From positions 1 to 47,791 of the forward strand of contig CALQSQ010000038.1 in assembly GCA_943333275.1 (NCBI GenBank): a stretch of DNA of 47,791 nucleotides, written 5' to 3'. Shown here piece after piece: positions 34,795 to 42,660 of the stretch (positions are counted from its first letter, which is position 1; the number at the start of each line of letters is the position of its first letter). Source of the stretch: Akkermansia muciniphila (GTDB lineage: Bacteria > Verrucomicrobiota > Verrucomicrobiia > Verrucomicrobiales > V1-33). The notes under the pieces are model-generated. The model saw nothing but the letters and a program-made list of their open reading frames with translations. It did not search any database and had not been told where the DNA came from. Both the position numbers and the translations under genes were made by a program.

Positions 34795-35196
34795 TTAGCT
34801 GGCCGGGGTCGCCTCGGGGGCGATGGTGGCCTCTTCGGGGGCTTGATCGACCCACTCGATGAAGGCCATCGGGGCGGAATCGGTCATGCGCTGGCCGAGC
34901 TTGGTGATGCGGGTGTAGCCGCCCTGACGGGTGGCGGAGGCGGGAGCGATCACCGAGAAGATTTCCTTCACGGCGGCGTCGCTGTGGAGGTAACCTTTGA
35001 CGAGGCGGCGAGCTTGGATATCGCCGCGCTTGCCGAGCGTGACCATTTTCTCCGCGAACGGACGAACGGCCTTGGCTTTGGCGAGCGTGGTTTTGATTTG
35101 CTTGTGTTCAACGAGGCTGACGACCAGATTGGCGAGTAGGGCATCCCGGTGGGAGGCGCGGCGTTGAAGTTTGACGGTCTTACGAGCGTGTCTCAT
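34795..35196 (-). CDS. rplQ: 50S ribosomal protein L17
   Basis: A 133-residue protein with the standard L17 start MRHARKTVKLQRRASHRDAL, then LVVSLVEHKQIKTTLAKAKA and the late GGYTRITKLGQRMTDSAPMA. The C-terminal 15 residues are an Ala/Glu-rich extension. L17 is part of the large ribosomal subunit near the exit tunnel. It follows rpoA by 59 bp, the usual gene order, and ends just before a strong terminator. Confidence 0.97.
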   Translation of the reverse strand: MRHARKTVKLQRRASHRDALLANLVVSLVEHKQIKTTLAKAKAVRPFAEKMVTLGKRGDIQARRLVKGYLHSDAAVKEIFSVIAPASATRQGGYTRITKLGQRMTDSAPMAFIEWVDQAPEEATIAPEATPAS

Positions 35197-35255
35197 GATG
35201 GATGAAGAGGTAGGGGGTCGGGAATGGGATGGCGGGTTCGGCGCGGGCGCGGATT

Positions 35256-36368
35256 CTAGTCGTCGTCCCCTTCGCCGTCAAGGTTCTGTGTGATCAAATC
35301 AGCGAGACCGCCGCCTTTTTCCTCTTCCTCACGATAGTAGCTGAAGGCGGAGATTCCGGTGCGGGCGGCATTGCCGAAGGGTTCGAGCAGGTTGTGATCG
35401 AACTTCATGCCGAGATTGAGGCCGAGTTCGAGGAGCTTGTCCTTGATTTCGTTGAGGGATTTTTTGCCGAAATTGCGGTATTTGAGCATTTCCGCCTCGG
35501 ACTTCATCGTGAGCTGGCCCACGGTGGTAATGTTGGCGTTGTTGAGGCAGTTGGCGGCGCGGACGGAGAGTTCGATCTCGTTGACGCTCATATTGAGGAG
35601 CTTGCGGAGTTCGGCGTTTTCCTCGGACTGGGCCTCTGGAGCGGCTTCGAATTCGATCTGGGTGTCGTCGTAGCTGACGAAAACGTCCAGATGCTTGCGC
35701 AGGATGGCGCTGGCCTGGGTGAGGGCATCGTGCGGGGTGATGCGGCCATCGGTCCAGATTTCAAGATTGAGCTTGTCGTAGTCGGTCTTTTGTCCGACCC
35801 GGGTGTTTTCCACGCCGTAACGAACGCGGGTTACTGGGGAGAAAATGGAATCGATGGGGATGATGCCGATGGGGGTGTCGGCCCGCTTGTTTTCATCGCC
35901 TGAGGAGAATCCACGGCCCACGCGGACTTCGAGTTCGGCTTCGAATTTCACTTTGCGGTCGAGTGTGCAGATGTGGAGGTCCTTGTTGATGACGGAATAC
36001 TGGGCGTCCTCGCGGATGTCTCCGGCGGTGACGACGCCATCGCGCTCGACATTAATGGTGAGGATCTTGGCATCCTTGAGATCGGAGTGGGAAAATTTGA
36101 CCTTCTTGAGATTGAGGACGATGTCGGTGACATCCTCGACGATTCCCGGGAGGTTGCAGAATTCGTGCGGGGCACCCTTGATTTTCACAGAGGTGATGGC
36201 GGCGCCTTCCAGCGAGGAGAGCAGCACGCGTCGCAGGGAGTTACCAATGGTATAGCCATAGCCGCCCTCGAAGGGTTCGGCGACGAATTTGGCGAAGAAA
36301 TCAGTGGCAGTGGATTCGTCTTTTTGGAGACGATTTGGCATTTCGAACCGGGCTAAACGGACTGGCAT
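35256..36368 (-). CDS. rpoA: DNA-directed RNA polymerase alpha subunit
   Basis: 370 residues from the ATG at 36368 (MPVRLARFEMPNRL); the longer frame upstream is not conserved-looking. The N-terminal assembly domain contains GGYGYTIGNSLRRVLLSSLE with the expected R-x-x-L-L-S-S. The alpha-CTD (about 260-320) reads LSVRAANCLNNANITTVGQL with the RNFGKKSLNEIKDKL motif that binds UP elements and activators. About 45 extra residues follow the CTD, ending in an acidic tail. Unusually, rpsK and rpsD are not upstream; a lipoprotein gene is. Confidence 0.97.
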   Translation of the reverse strand: MPVRLARFEMPNRLQKDESTATDFFAKFVAEPFEGGYGYTIGNSLRRVLLSSLEGAAITSVKIKGAPHEFCNLPGIVEDVTDIVLNLKKVKFSHSDLKDAKILTINVERDGVVTAGDIREDAQYSVINKDLHICTLDRKVKFEAELEVRVGRGFSSGDENKRADTPIGIIPIDSIFSPVTRVRYGVENTRVGQKTDYDKLNLEIWTDGRITPHDALTQASAILRKHLDVFVSYDDTQIEFEAAPEAQSEENAELRKLLNMSVNEIELSVRAANCLNNANITTVGQLTMKSEAEMLKYRNFGKKSLNEIKDKLLELGLNLGMKFDHNLLEPFGNAARTGISAFSYYREEEEKGGGLADLITQNLDGEGDDD

Positions 36369-36557
36369 GGTGGTGTGTAGGTGTGTTGTTGCCGGGTTAC
36401 CTCTGACGAGCTCGAGGTGGAAGGTGATTCCACCACGCAGAGACCGACGGCACAATTCAGGAGGGCTCGCGGGGAGCGCGGAGTTTCCTCCGGTGATTAC
36501 TTAATGCAAGGGAAAAATGAACCAATTTCGATCATTTTTCCCCACACTCACCACCCC

Positions 36558-37295
36558 TCAGGGAACCCATGCGAAATTCAACTCCTCAGGTATCCGGAAA
36601 AGCTTCCCGGTGTAGGGACAACTTACATCAACTCCCGGGGCGATTCCCGCCACGTCCACCAGTTGCGAATGGCTGGCATACGGGCTGTTCACGAAACCCG
36701 GCTTGTCCTTGATGCGCGTGCCAAACGGCAGGTGTCCGCCGGGGCCGACATCAGCAAGGACATTCGGCATGAAAAATCCGAAATTGGTAAGGTCGAGCTT
36801 TTTCAGCAATGCATCCGTGCCCTCTGCGTGCTCCGATCCCGCTCGAAAGGGCACGGGCGTGGTGGCCATGGCAAACGCGGGCGGACGGATGTTATCCACA
36901 GTCTTCCGGGCGGCCACCTGGCGGTCAGTGGGGCGTTTTTCGGCAGGAACCAAAAAGGTCTTTTGGGTAAACGGGCAGCAGACTTTCTGACCGGACCGGC
37001 AGGAGGAAATATCGACCAGACTCGGCGAGGCTGTGAAGGGGCTGTAAACAAAACCCGGATATCCCGACGCCAGCTTGCCTTCAGGAATCTTGCCATCCGT
37101 GCCCGCCAAGTGTTGGGAGACTTCCCCATGGGCCATTCCGGCGCGATCAATGATCGATTGGAACAACCCAACCGTCTGCGCTGACCGGCGCGCATCGGTC
37201 GTGGGGAGTTTGCAACCGGAGAGGCCCAGTGATGCCGCGAGGGCCAGACCTGAGGGGAGCGTGGCGAATGAGGAATGAAAGAGGGACGTTTTCAT
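36558..37295 (-). CDS. Lipoprotein with two copies of a Cys-containing module
   Basis: A 245-residue protein with a lipoprotein signal peptide (lipobox LGLSGC, Cys28). The mature part holds two copies of a module of about 50 residues, at 69-119 and 188-238. Both follow the pattern G.LP.G......PGFV.SPY/F......LVD......G..V.CPYTGK.F.IPE. The first copy has an extra Cys pair (KVCCPFT). I do not know a named domain. A CPYTGK motif next to fixed Pro/Gly positions suggests a small beta fold. A near-consensus promoter (37353-37381) precedes it. Location is probably the outer membrane or periplasm. Confidence 0.85.
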   Translation of the reverse strand: MKTSLFHSSFATLPSGLALAASLGLSGCKLPTTDARRSAQTVGLFQSIIDRAGMAHGEVSQHLAGTDGKIPEGKLASGYPGFVYSPFTASPSLVDISSCRSGQKVCCPFTQKTFLVPAEKRPTDRQVAARKTVDNIRPPAFAMATTPVPFRAGSEHAEGTDALLKKLDLTNFGFFMPNVLADVGPGGHLPFGTRIKDKPGFVNSPYASHSQLVDVAGIAPGVDVSCPYTGKLFRIPEELNFAWVP

Positions 37296-37352
37296 AGTTG
37301 GATCATTGGTTTTAATTGATGATGGAATTTAGCCCTTCCTTAATTTACGGAA

Positions 37353-37381
37353 AATATAGTAAAGTCCGCTAAGTATTTCAA
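37353..37381 (-). promoter_or_regulatory. Near-consensus sigma70 promoter of the duplicated-module lipoprotein
   Basis: On the minus strand TTGAAA (37376-37381) and TATATT (37353-37358) are spaced by exactly 17 bp, each one or two mismatches from consensus. It sits in an AT-rich tract, about 57 bp before the start at 37295. It is the best promoter in the window. Confidence 0.65.
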
Positions 37382-37507
37382 TCACAATCTTTCTCTTTTA
37401 TTATAAAAATTCACAAAGTTACCGGGAATTATTTTAAAAATATCCTCCTCCGCCTCGGGAAATCGCTGCATCGCGCGCTTTTAGGACGTCAGGGTATTTC
37501 CCGTTTT

Positions 37508-37529
37508 GATTGTGAAATTTTTCACAATC
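37508..37529. promoter_or_regulatory. Perfect 22-bp palindrome, CRP/FNR-family-like operator upstream of nuoB
   Basis: Two 10-bp arms, GATTGTGAAA and TTTCACAATC, are separated by TT and are perfect inverted repeats. They contain TGTGA-N6-TCACA, the textbook half-site spacing of CRP-type regulators. The centre is 68 bp before the nuoB ATG. A possible -10, TCTAGT (37554-37559), would place the site near -47. Which regulator binds is inference. Confidence 0.6.
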
Positions 37530-37586
37530 TGCCTTGCAGCAGCCATGCGTCGGTCTAGTCTTGAGGCATTCCTTCCCCACCCCATC

Positions 37587-38123
37587 ATGTCCGACCTCAT
37601 CGTCCCCACCCACGCCGCCTACGACTCCAAGATTGAGGGAAACATCATTTTCACCAAGTTGGACGCCGCAATCAATTGGATGCGCAAGAATTCTCTCTGG
37701 CCCATGCCGATGGGGCTGGCGTGCTGCGCCATCGAACTCATGGCCACTGCCTCTTCGCGATTCGATATTTCCCGCTTCGGAGCGGAAGTCATGCGCTTCA
37801 GCCCGCGGCAGGCGGATGTCATGATCGTCGCCGGAACCGTGACTTATAAAATGGCCATGGCCGTGAAACGTATTTGGGATCAGATGCCCGATCCCAAATG
37901 GTGCATCGCCATGGGAGCCTGCGCCTCGAGCGGCGGCATGTATCGCAGTTACGCCGTGCTTCAGGGGGTGGATCAGATCATCCCCGTGGATGTTTATATA
38001 TCCGGATGTCCTCCGCGCCCGGAAGCCCTGCTGGAAGGCCTCATGCGTCTCCAGAAGAAGATCGATACCGAACATTCCTTCAAAGCGCAGAAGCACGAAC
38101 TCATCGATTCCCTTTCCGCCTAA
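37587..38123 (+). CDS. nuoB: NADH-quinone oxidoreductase subunit B
   Basis: 178 residues from the ATG at 37587; the frame upstream runs through the operator and is not coding. It is the complex I subunit that carries the terminal Fe-S cluster N2, in the peripheral arm at the membrane. The cluster ligands are visible: the adjacent pair Cys46-Cys47 ([11 protein letters not shown]), Cys112 (GACASSGG) and Cys141 ([10 protein letters not shown]). [12 protein letters not shown] and IPVDVYISG are also typical. nuoC follows after 12 bp; nuoA is not upstream. Confidence 0.96.
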   Translation: MSDLIVPTHAAYDSKIEGNIIFTKLDAAINWMRKNSLWPMPMGLACCAIELMATASSRFDISRFGAEVMRFSPRQADVMIVAGTVTYKMAMAVKRIWDQMPDPKWCIAMGACASSGGMYRSYAVLQGVDQIIPVDVYISGCPPRPEALLEGLMRLQKKIDTEHSFKAQKHELIDSLSA

Positions 38124-38135
38124 CCCTCCCTGCCC

Positions 38136-38702
38136 ATGACCGCCGTCGAATCCGCCGCCGCCCTCAAGGCCAAGTTTGGAAATGCCATCACAAATCAGGT
38201 TGAATTCCGTGGCGAAACCACCGTCGTGACGACTGGGGACGCCGCGCCGGGTCTGCTGAAACATTGCCGCGATGCCCTGGGCTACGATCTCCTGCTGGAT
38301 ATTTCCAGTGTCGATCACATGGGCACCGACCCGCGCTTTGAAATGGTTTACGAACTCTACTCGCTGGCCGGGAAATCCCACCTGCGCGTGAAATTCCCCC
38401 TCTCCGAGGATGCTGCCGAAGCCCAAACCGTCAGCGATCTCTGGCCGACCGCCGACTGGCATGAGCGCGAAGTTTACGATATGATGGGGATTCATTTCAC
38501 CGGCCATCCCGACCTGCGCCGCATCCTCATGTGGGATGGCTATCCCCACTTTCCGCTGCGCAAGGAATTTCCGCTTGCTGGTAAATCGACCGAAGTCCCG
38601 GACGTCGCCTTCACCAATCCAGCCCCGCTCGCGGGCGGACCGTTCGTCAGTTCCGTTGGCGCGCAGGACACAGTCCATCGTGAACCCCGCTCCCGGGAAT
38701 AA
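38136..38702 (+). CDS. nuoC: NADH-quinone oxidoreductase subunit C
   Basis: A 188-residue protein of the 30-kDa complex I subunit family. The signature is WHEREVYDMMGIHFTGHPDL with the following RRILMWDGYPHFPLRKEFP. It is a structural subunit of the peripheral arm with no cofactor of its own. It lies 12 bp after nuoB. The next gene is on the opposite strand, 12 bp beyond its stop, so nuoD and later nuo genes are not contiguous. Confidence 0.95.
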   Translation: MTAVESAAALKAKFGNAITNQVEFRGETTVVTTGDAAPGLLKHCRDALGYDLLLDISSVDHMGTDPRFEMVYELYSLAGKSHLRVKFPLSEDAAEAQTVSDLWPTADWHEREVYDMMGIHFTGHPDLRRILMWDGYPHFPLRKEFPLAGKSTEVPDVAFTNPAPLAGGPFVSSVGAQDTVHREPRSRE

Positions 38703-38714
38703 TCCATTTCCGGA

Positions 38715-39530
38715 CTACGGCTCGACGAATTGTTTGGCGGGAAAACTCCTTCCCGGGCACAACGTCGGCCTGATGTTGACCAGGCGATGCGTCGTCACGC
38801 GGATCTTGCCCAGCTTGGCCTGCAGGTAGTCGATCAATTCATCCAGTGCCTCCAACTGCTGTTTCGTCGGATTGTTTTTTTCAAACGCCCCCACCAGACA
38901 TATCCCCACCGCCACTTCATTCTGCGCATCACTGCGCAAATGCCCTCCGGCGATTTGCTTCGCCCAGCGCGGCCCAACTTCCACCCGGCCATTGCCGCTC
39001 CCGTGGCCATTGCCAATCACGAAATGGTATGCCAGCCCGTGCTCCATGTGCTTTACCTGCCGGTGGTAATAATCAAACGCCCGCGCGCTGCCGCATGTCG
39101 TGGCACTGCTGTGAATGACGATCATTTTCCACCGCTTCGACGCCACCTGCGCGGCATCGCTCTTCGCGCGCACACTGCGGTCGAGGTAATCCCAGCGCGC
39201 CTTGGACTCCTGGCGGTTGATCTCCGGCGCCCCGCCGGACTTGGATACCGTGATCTGCGGCACGGAATTCAGGGATGCATTCCTGGTCACTTTTGCGGGA
39301 AGTTTGACCTCGGGTCGTTTTGTCGCGCGGGCGCTGGTGGAGCTGCGAGCGGACGGCTTGGACAGTCCGGCGGTGAGCAGCGCGGAATGCGCTGTAACTG
39401 GAAGTTTTTCCTCGCTCTGTTCGCGACTGCGTGAATACTCTGCCACGATGCCGAAACTCATGACCAATCCAAACACCAATCCCGCGCTCGCCGGCGCAGC
39501 TAATTTGGGGATTCGGAGGAAATTTTGCAT
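38715..39530 (-). CDS. N-acetylmuramoyl-L-alanine amidase (PGRP/Amidase_2)
   Basis: 271 residues from the ATG at 39530; the start at 39572 is less likely. A single membrane or signal segment lies near 13-30 (PASAGLVFGLVMSFGIVAEY). A low-complexity Ser/Arg/Lys linker follows. The amidase domain covers about 133-271. Its zinc ligands are visible: His140 (MIVIHSSAT), His249 (VTTHRLV) and Cys258 (RPTLCPGRSFP, the usual D/C-PG-x-x-F motif). AYHFVIGNGHG and NEVAVGICLVG are typical. It cleaves the amide between MurNAc and L-Ala in peptidoglycan, likely in the periplasm. Confidence 0.88.
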   Translation of the reverse strand: MQNFLRIPKLAAPASAGLVFGLVMSFGIVAEYSRSREQSEEKLPVTAHSALLTAGLSKPSARSSTSARATKRPEVKLPAKVTRNASLNSVPQITVSKSGGAPEINRQESKARWDYLDRSVRAKSDAAQVASKRWKMIVIHSSATTCGSARAFDYYHRQVKHMEHGLAYHFVIGNGHGSGNGRVEVGPRWAKQIAGGHLRSDAQNEVAVGICLVGAFEKNNPTKQQLEALDELIDYLQAKLGKIRVTTHRLVNIRPTLCPGRSFPAKQFVEP

Positions 39531-39621
39531 GGGAAAATTCTTGGTCGGCTGCGGGACGCCTCCCTCATCCATGCTTTATGACGCCGCTTCGTCTTAGCAA
39601 ACGAAAATCCTCCCGCGCCCC

Positions 39622-40758
39622 ATGGTGAATGCCCCTCCCACCGTCCTCGTCTTCAGTGCTGGTTTTGGCGACGGCCACAACTCCGCCGCCCGCGGCATCA
39701 TTTCCGCCATCGATGAAGTCAGTGAGGGTCGCGTGCGCGCGCTCAAGGTCGATCTCTTTCCCGAATCCGTCCCGCGTCTCGAAACCTTTCTGAAATGGGG
39801 CTACGGCTTCGTCACCACGCATCTCCCGCGGGTCTGGGGGCTGATGTATCGCATGGCCGAGAAAGATTCCGGCAAGGGAAATCTTGGCTGGAAATGGTAT
39901 GGCGACCTCCACCGCCACATGAGCCGGAAACTCGCCACGCACCAACCCGTCGCCACTCTCTCCACCTTTCCCATGTATCCTTACCTGATCGCCGAGGACC
40001 AGTGGGGAGTGCCGAAACCCAGGTTCAATGGCACCGTCATCACTGACTCCATTTCCATCAACTCCGTGTGGACGAATGCTCCCACCGACCGCTATTTCGT
40101 GACCGATGAATTCAGCGGACAACTCCTTGTCCAGCAGCGCGGCAAATCCCCCTCCTCCGTGGAAGCCACCGGCTTCGCCGTCGCTCCTGCCTTTGGGAAA
40201 CTCACTCCCCGCCCCCTCACCGCTCACGAGTCCTCCGGCTTCCGCGTCTTTTATCTGGCCACCGCCAGTCTCGTGGAGGTAAGCCAGACCCTGCTCGGCC
40301 TGCTGCGGGATACCCCGCCCAGTGTCCACCTCACCATCGGCATGGGCCGCCACGAAGCCCGGCTGGGTGAAAAAGTCCGTTCCCTTTCGGCAAAATTCCC
40401 CCACCGCTCCACCACCGTCCTCGGCTGGACATCCGACATGCCCCAGCTCATGACGGACCACGACGTCATCCTCAGCAAGGGCGGCGGCGCCACCGTCCAC
40501 GAGTGCTTCGCCGCCGGCACTCCGGTCATGGTGAACTATTTCATCCCCGGCCAGGAGGAGGGAAATGTCGAGCTGGTCAAGCGCCTCGGCTGCGGATGGT
40601 ATATCCATGAAACAAGTCTTGCAGGCAAACGACTTGCGGAGCTTTTTACCAATGGTCAATGGCAGCAGTGCAAGGCCGCCATGCTCCGCCACCGCAACCC
40701 CGATGGCGCGCGGCGCATCGCCCAACGCACTTTGGAAATGGCTCAACTCACCTTCTAA
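39622..40758 (+). CDS. MGDG-synthase-like glycosyltransferase (GT28 family)
   Basis: A 378-residue protein. The N-terminal acceptor domain begins with VLVFSAGFGDGHNSAARGII (about 8-27), the MGDG-synthase/UgtP motif G-x-G-H-x-x-A. The C-terminal donor domain shows VLGWTSDMPQLMTDHDVILS and GGGATVHECFAAGTPVMVNY (about 292-311), the UDP-sugar-binding segment of MurG-like GT-B enzymes. Such enzymes transfer a sugar to diacylglycerol to make glycolipids. The lipid acceptor and the sugar are inferred from the family only. It is divergent from the amidase gene and 3 bp before the M42 peptidase. Confidence 0.87.
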   Translation: MVNAPPTVLVFSAGFGDGHNSAARGIISAIDEVSEGRVRALKVDLFPESVPRLETFLKWGYGFVTTHLPRVWGLMYRMAEKDSGKGNLGWKWYGDLHRHMSRKLATHQPVATLSTFPMYPYLIAEDQWGVPKPRFNGTVITDSISINSVWTNAPTDRYFVTDEFSGQLLVQQRGKSPSSVEATGFAVAPAFGKLTPRPLTAHESSGFRVFYLATASLVEVSQTLLGLLRDTPPSVHLTIGMGRHEARLGEKVRSLSAKFPHRSTTVLGWTSDMPQLMTDHDVILSKGGGATVHECFAAGTPVMVNYFIPGQEEGNVELVKRLGCGWYIHETSLAGKRLAELFTNGQWQQCKAAMLRHRNPDGARRIAQRTLEMAQLTF

Positions 40759-40761
40759 ATT

Positions 40762-41829
40762 ATGTCGCACATCCTCCAACAACTCGCCGAAGCCCCCGGC
40801 GCCCCCGGCTCCGAATCCGCCGTCCGCGCCCTCTTCCACCAGCACCTTGCCCCCTGCGGCGAAATCACCCATGACCGCTCCGGAAGCGCACTCTGCACCC
40901 GCAGTGGCAGCGGCCCGCGTGTCATGCTAACCGCCCATTTCGACGAAGTCGCCTTCGCCGTCCAGAGCATCACCAAGTCCGGCTTCCTGAAAATCGTCGC
41001 CCTCGGCGGCTGGTGGACGCACAATCTCCTCGCCCAGCGCGTCAACGTCTGGACCCGTTCCGGGAAATCCATCCTCGGCGTCATCGCCTCCACGCCTCCT
41101 CATTTCCTCTCCGACTCCCAGCGCGACCGCGTCCTCCCCATCGACCAGCTTTTCATCGACATCGGCGCCAAGGACCGCGCCGAAGCCATGGAAACCTTCG
41201 GCATCGCCCTCGGCGATCCCATCACCCCCGTCTCCTCCTACACCCCGCTCACCAATCCCGACCTCGTCCTCTGCAAAGCCTTCGATAACCGCGTCGGCTG
41301 CGGCGTCATGATTGAAAGCATGCTCCGCCTGCGCGAAATCCCCCTCCCCTGCACCCTCACCGCCGTCGGCACCGTGCAGGAGGAACTCGGCTGCCGCGGC
41401 GCCATCACCGCCGCCGCCCTCCTCCAGCCGGACGTCGCCCTCATCCTCGAAGGCACCCCCGCCGACGACACCCCCGGCATGGACGCCTCCGAATCCCAGG
41501 GCGCCCTCGGCAGCGGCCCCCAACTCCGCCTGCTCGACCCCACCGCCCTCATGAACCGCCCGCTCGTCGATCTTGTCGAAAAGGTCGCTCAGGAAAATGG
41601 CCTGCCCTATCAGATCGCCGTCCGCCGCAGCGGTGGCACCGACGCCAAGAGCATCCACCTCGCCGGCATCGGCGTCCCCTGCATCGTCATCGGCGTCCCC
41701 GCCCGCTACATCCATTCGCACAACTCCATCATCGACCTGCGCGACTACACCCACACCATTTCGCTCATCACCGCCCTCGTTGAGAAACTCGACGCCCGCA
41801 CCGTCCAGAGCCTCACCCAGTTCTCCTGA
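40762..41829 (+). CDS. M42-family metallo-aminopeptidase
   Basis: A 355-residue protein with the dinuclear metal site of M42 (FrvX-like) peptidases. The motifs are MLTAHFDEVAF with His59 and Asp61, KAFDNRVGCG (bridging Asp), VQEELGCRGA (catalytic Glu pair), LEGTPADD, and the late VPARYIHSHNSIIDLRD (metal His). These cytoplasmic enzymes form tetrahedral complexes and remove N-terminal residues from peptides. The stop of the glycosyltransferase gene lies 3 bp upstream. C is by far the commonest third codon base. Confidence 0.9.
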   Translation: MSHILQQLAEAPGAPGSESAVRALFHQHLAPCGEITHDRSGSALCTRSGSGPRVMLTAHFDEVAFAVQSITKSGFLKIVALGGWWTHNLLAQRVNVWTRSGKSILGVIASTPPHFLSDSQRDRVLPIDQLFIDIGAKDRAEAMETFGIALGDPITPVSSYTPLTNPDLVLCKAFDNRVGCGVMIESMLRLREIPLPCTLTAVGTVQEELGCRGAITAAALLQPDVALILEGTPADDTPGMDASESQGALGSGPQLRLLDPTALMNRPLVDLVEKVAQENGLPYQIAVRRSGGTDAKSIHLAGIGVPCIVIGVPARYIHSHNSIIDLRDYTHTISLITALVEKLDARTVQSLTQFS

Positions 41830-41898
41830 GCCAGCCACAAATCATCTTGCAAACAAACCCACCATCGTGTCGGTAAACCCAGCCCTCCGCACCACACC

Positions 41899-42645
41899 AT
41901 GTTCAATCCCCACCCCAAGGCCCTCCTTCCCAAATACCCCGGCACCAACTGCGACGCCGAGACTGCCCGCGCCCTCCAGACCGTCGGCTTCACCACCGAG
42001 ATCGTTCCCATCTCCGAACTCACCCCCGCCCATTTCGTCGGTGTCTCCCTCGTCGTTTTCTCCGGCGGCTTCAGCTATGGCGACTACGTCATGTCCGGCC
42101 GCATCGCTCAGCTCATCACCGAACAGAAACTGGACAAAACGCTCCAGAACTACGTCGCCAACGGCGGCCACGTCCTCGGCATCTGCAACGGCTTTCAGAT
42201 CATCACCAAACTCGGCCTCCTCCCCACCGGCAGCCTCATCGACAACACCACCGGACGCTTCCAATGCCGCTGGGTCAAAATGAAAATCCACACCCCCGAC
42301 AGCCCCTTCCTCAGCGAACTCGACCCCGAAATGGAATTCGAACTCCCCATCGCCCACGCCGAAGGCCGCTTCGTCGCCCCGGACGGCCTCGCCGAACAAT
42401 ACCTCGCCAACGGCCAGGTCGCCCTCACCTACACCGACGACGTCAACGGCTCCTCCTTAAACATCGCCGGCCTCCAGGACAAAACCGGCCGCGTCTTCGG
42501 CCTCATGCCCCACCCCGAGCGCTTCATGGACAAAGCCCACCACTACGACCCCGACTGGTCCGGCGACCCCGCCCACGGACTCGGCTACTACCTCTTCAAA
42601 TCCATCTGGCTCCAATGCTCCGGCAGCCGCCAGCTCATCGCCTAA
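41899..42645 (+). CDS. purQ: Phosphoribosylformylglycinamidine synthase subunit PurQ
   Basis: A 248-residue glutamine amidotransferase. KYPGTNCDAETARAL is the PurQ start. VVFSGGFSYGDYVMSGRIA is diagnostic for PurQ, and GICNGFQ holds the nucleophile Cys96. His205 and Glu207 in MPHPERF complete the triad. It releases ammonia from glutamine for PurL in the fourth step of purine synthesis. PurL and PurS are not in the window. purM follows after 15 bp. Confidence 0.95.
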   Translation: MFNPHPKALLPKYPGTNCDAETARALQTVGFTTEIVPISELTPAHFVGVSLVVFSGGFSYGDYVMSGRIAQLITEQKLDKTLQNYVANGGHVLGICNGFQIITKLGLLPTGSLIDNTTGRFQCRWVKMKIHTPDSPFLSELDPEMEFELPIAHAEGRFVAPDGLAEQYLANGQVALTYTDDVNGSSLNIAGLQDKTGRVFGLMPHPERFMDKAHHYDPDWSGDPAHGLGYYLFKSIWLQCSGSRQLIA

Positions 42646-42660
42646 CCCCACCCATCCATC

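Noticed and set aside
36369..36557. Promoter for rpoA
   Set aside because: TTGGTT with nearby TAAGTA is too far from consensus to call; no other candidate was found.
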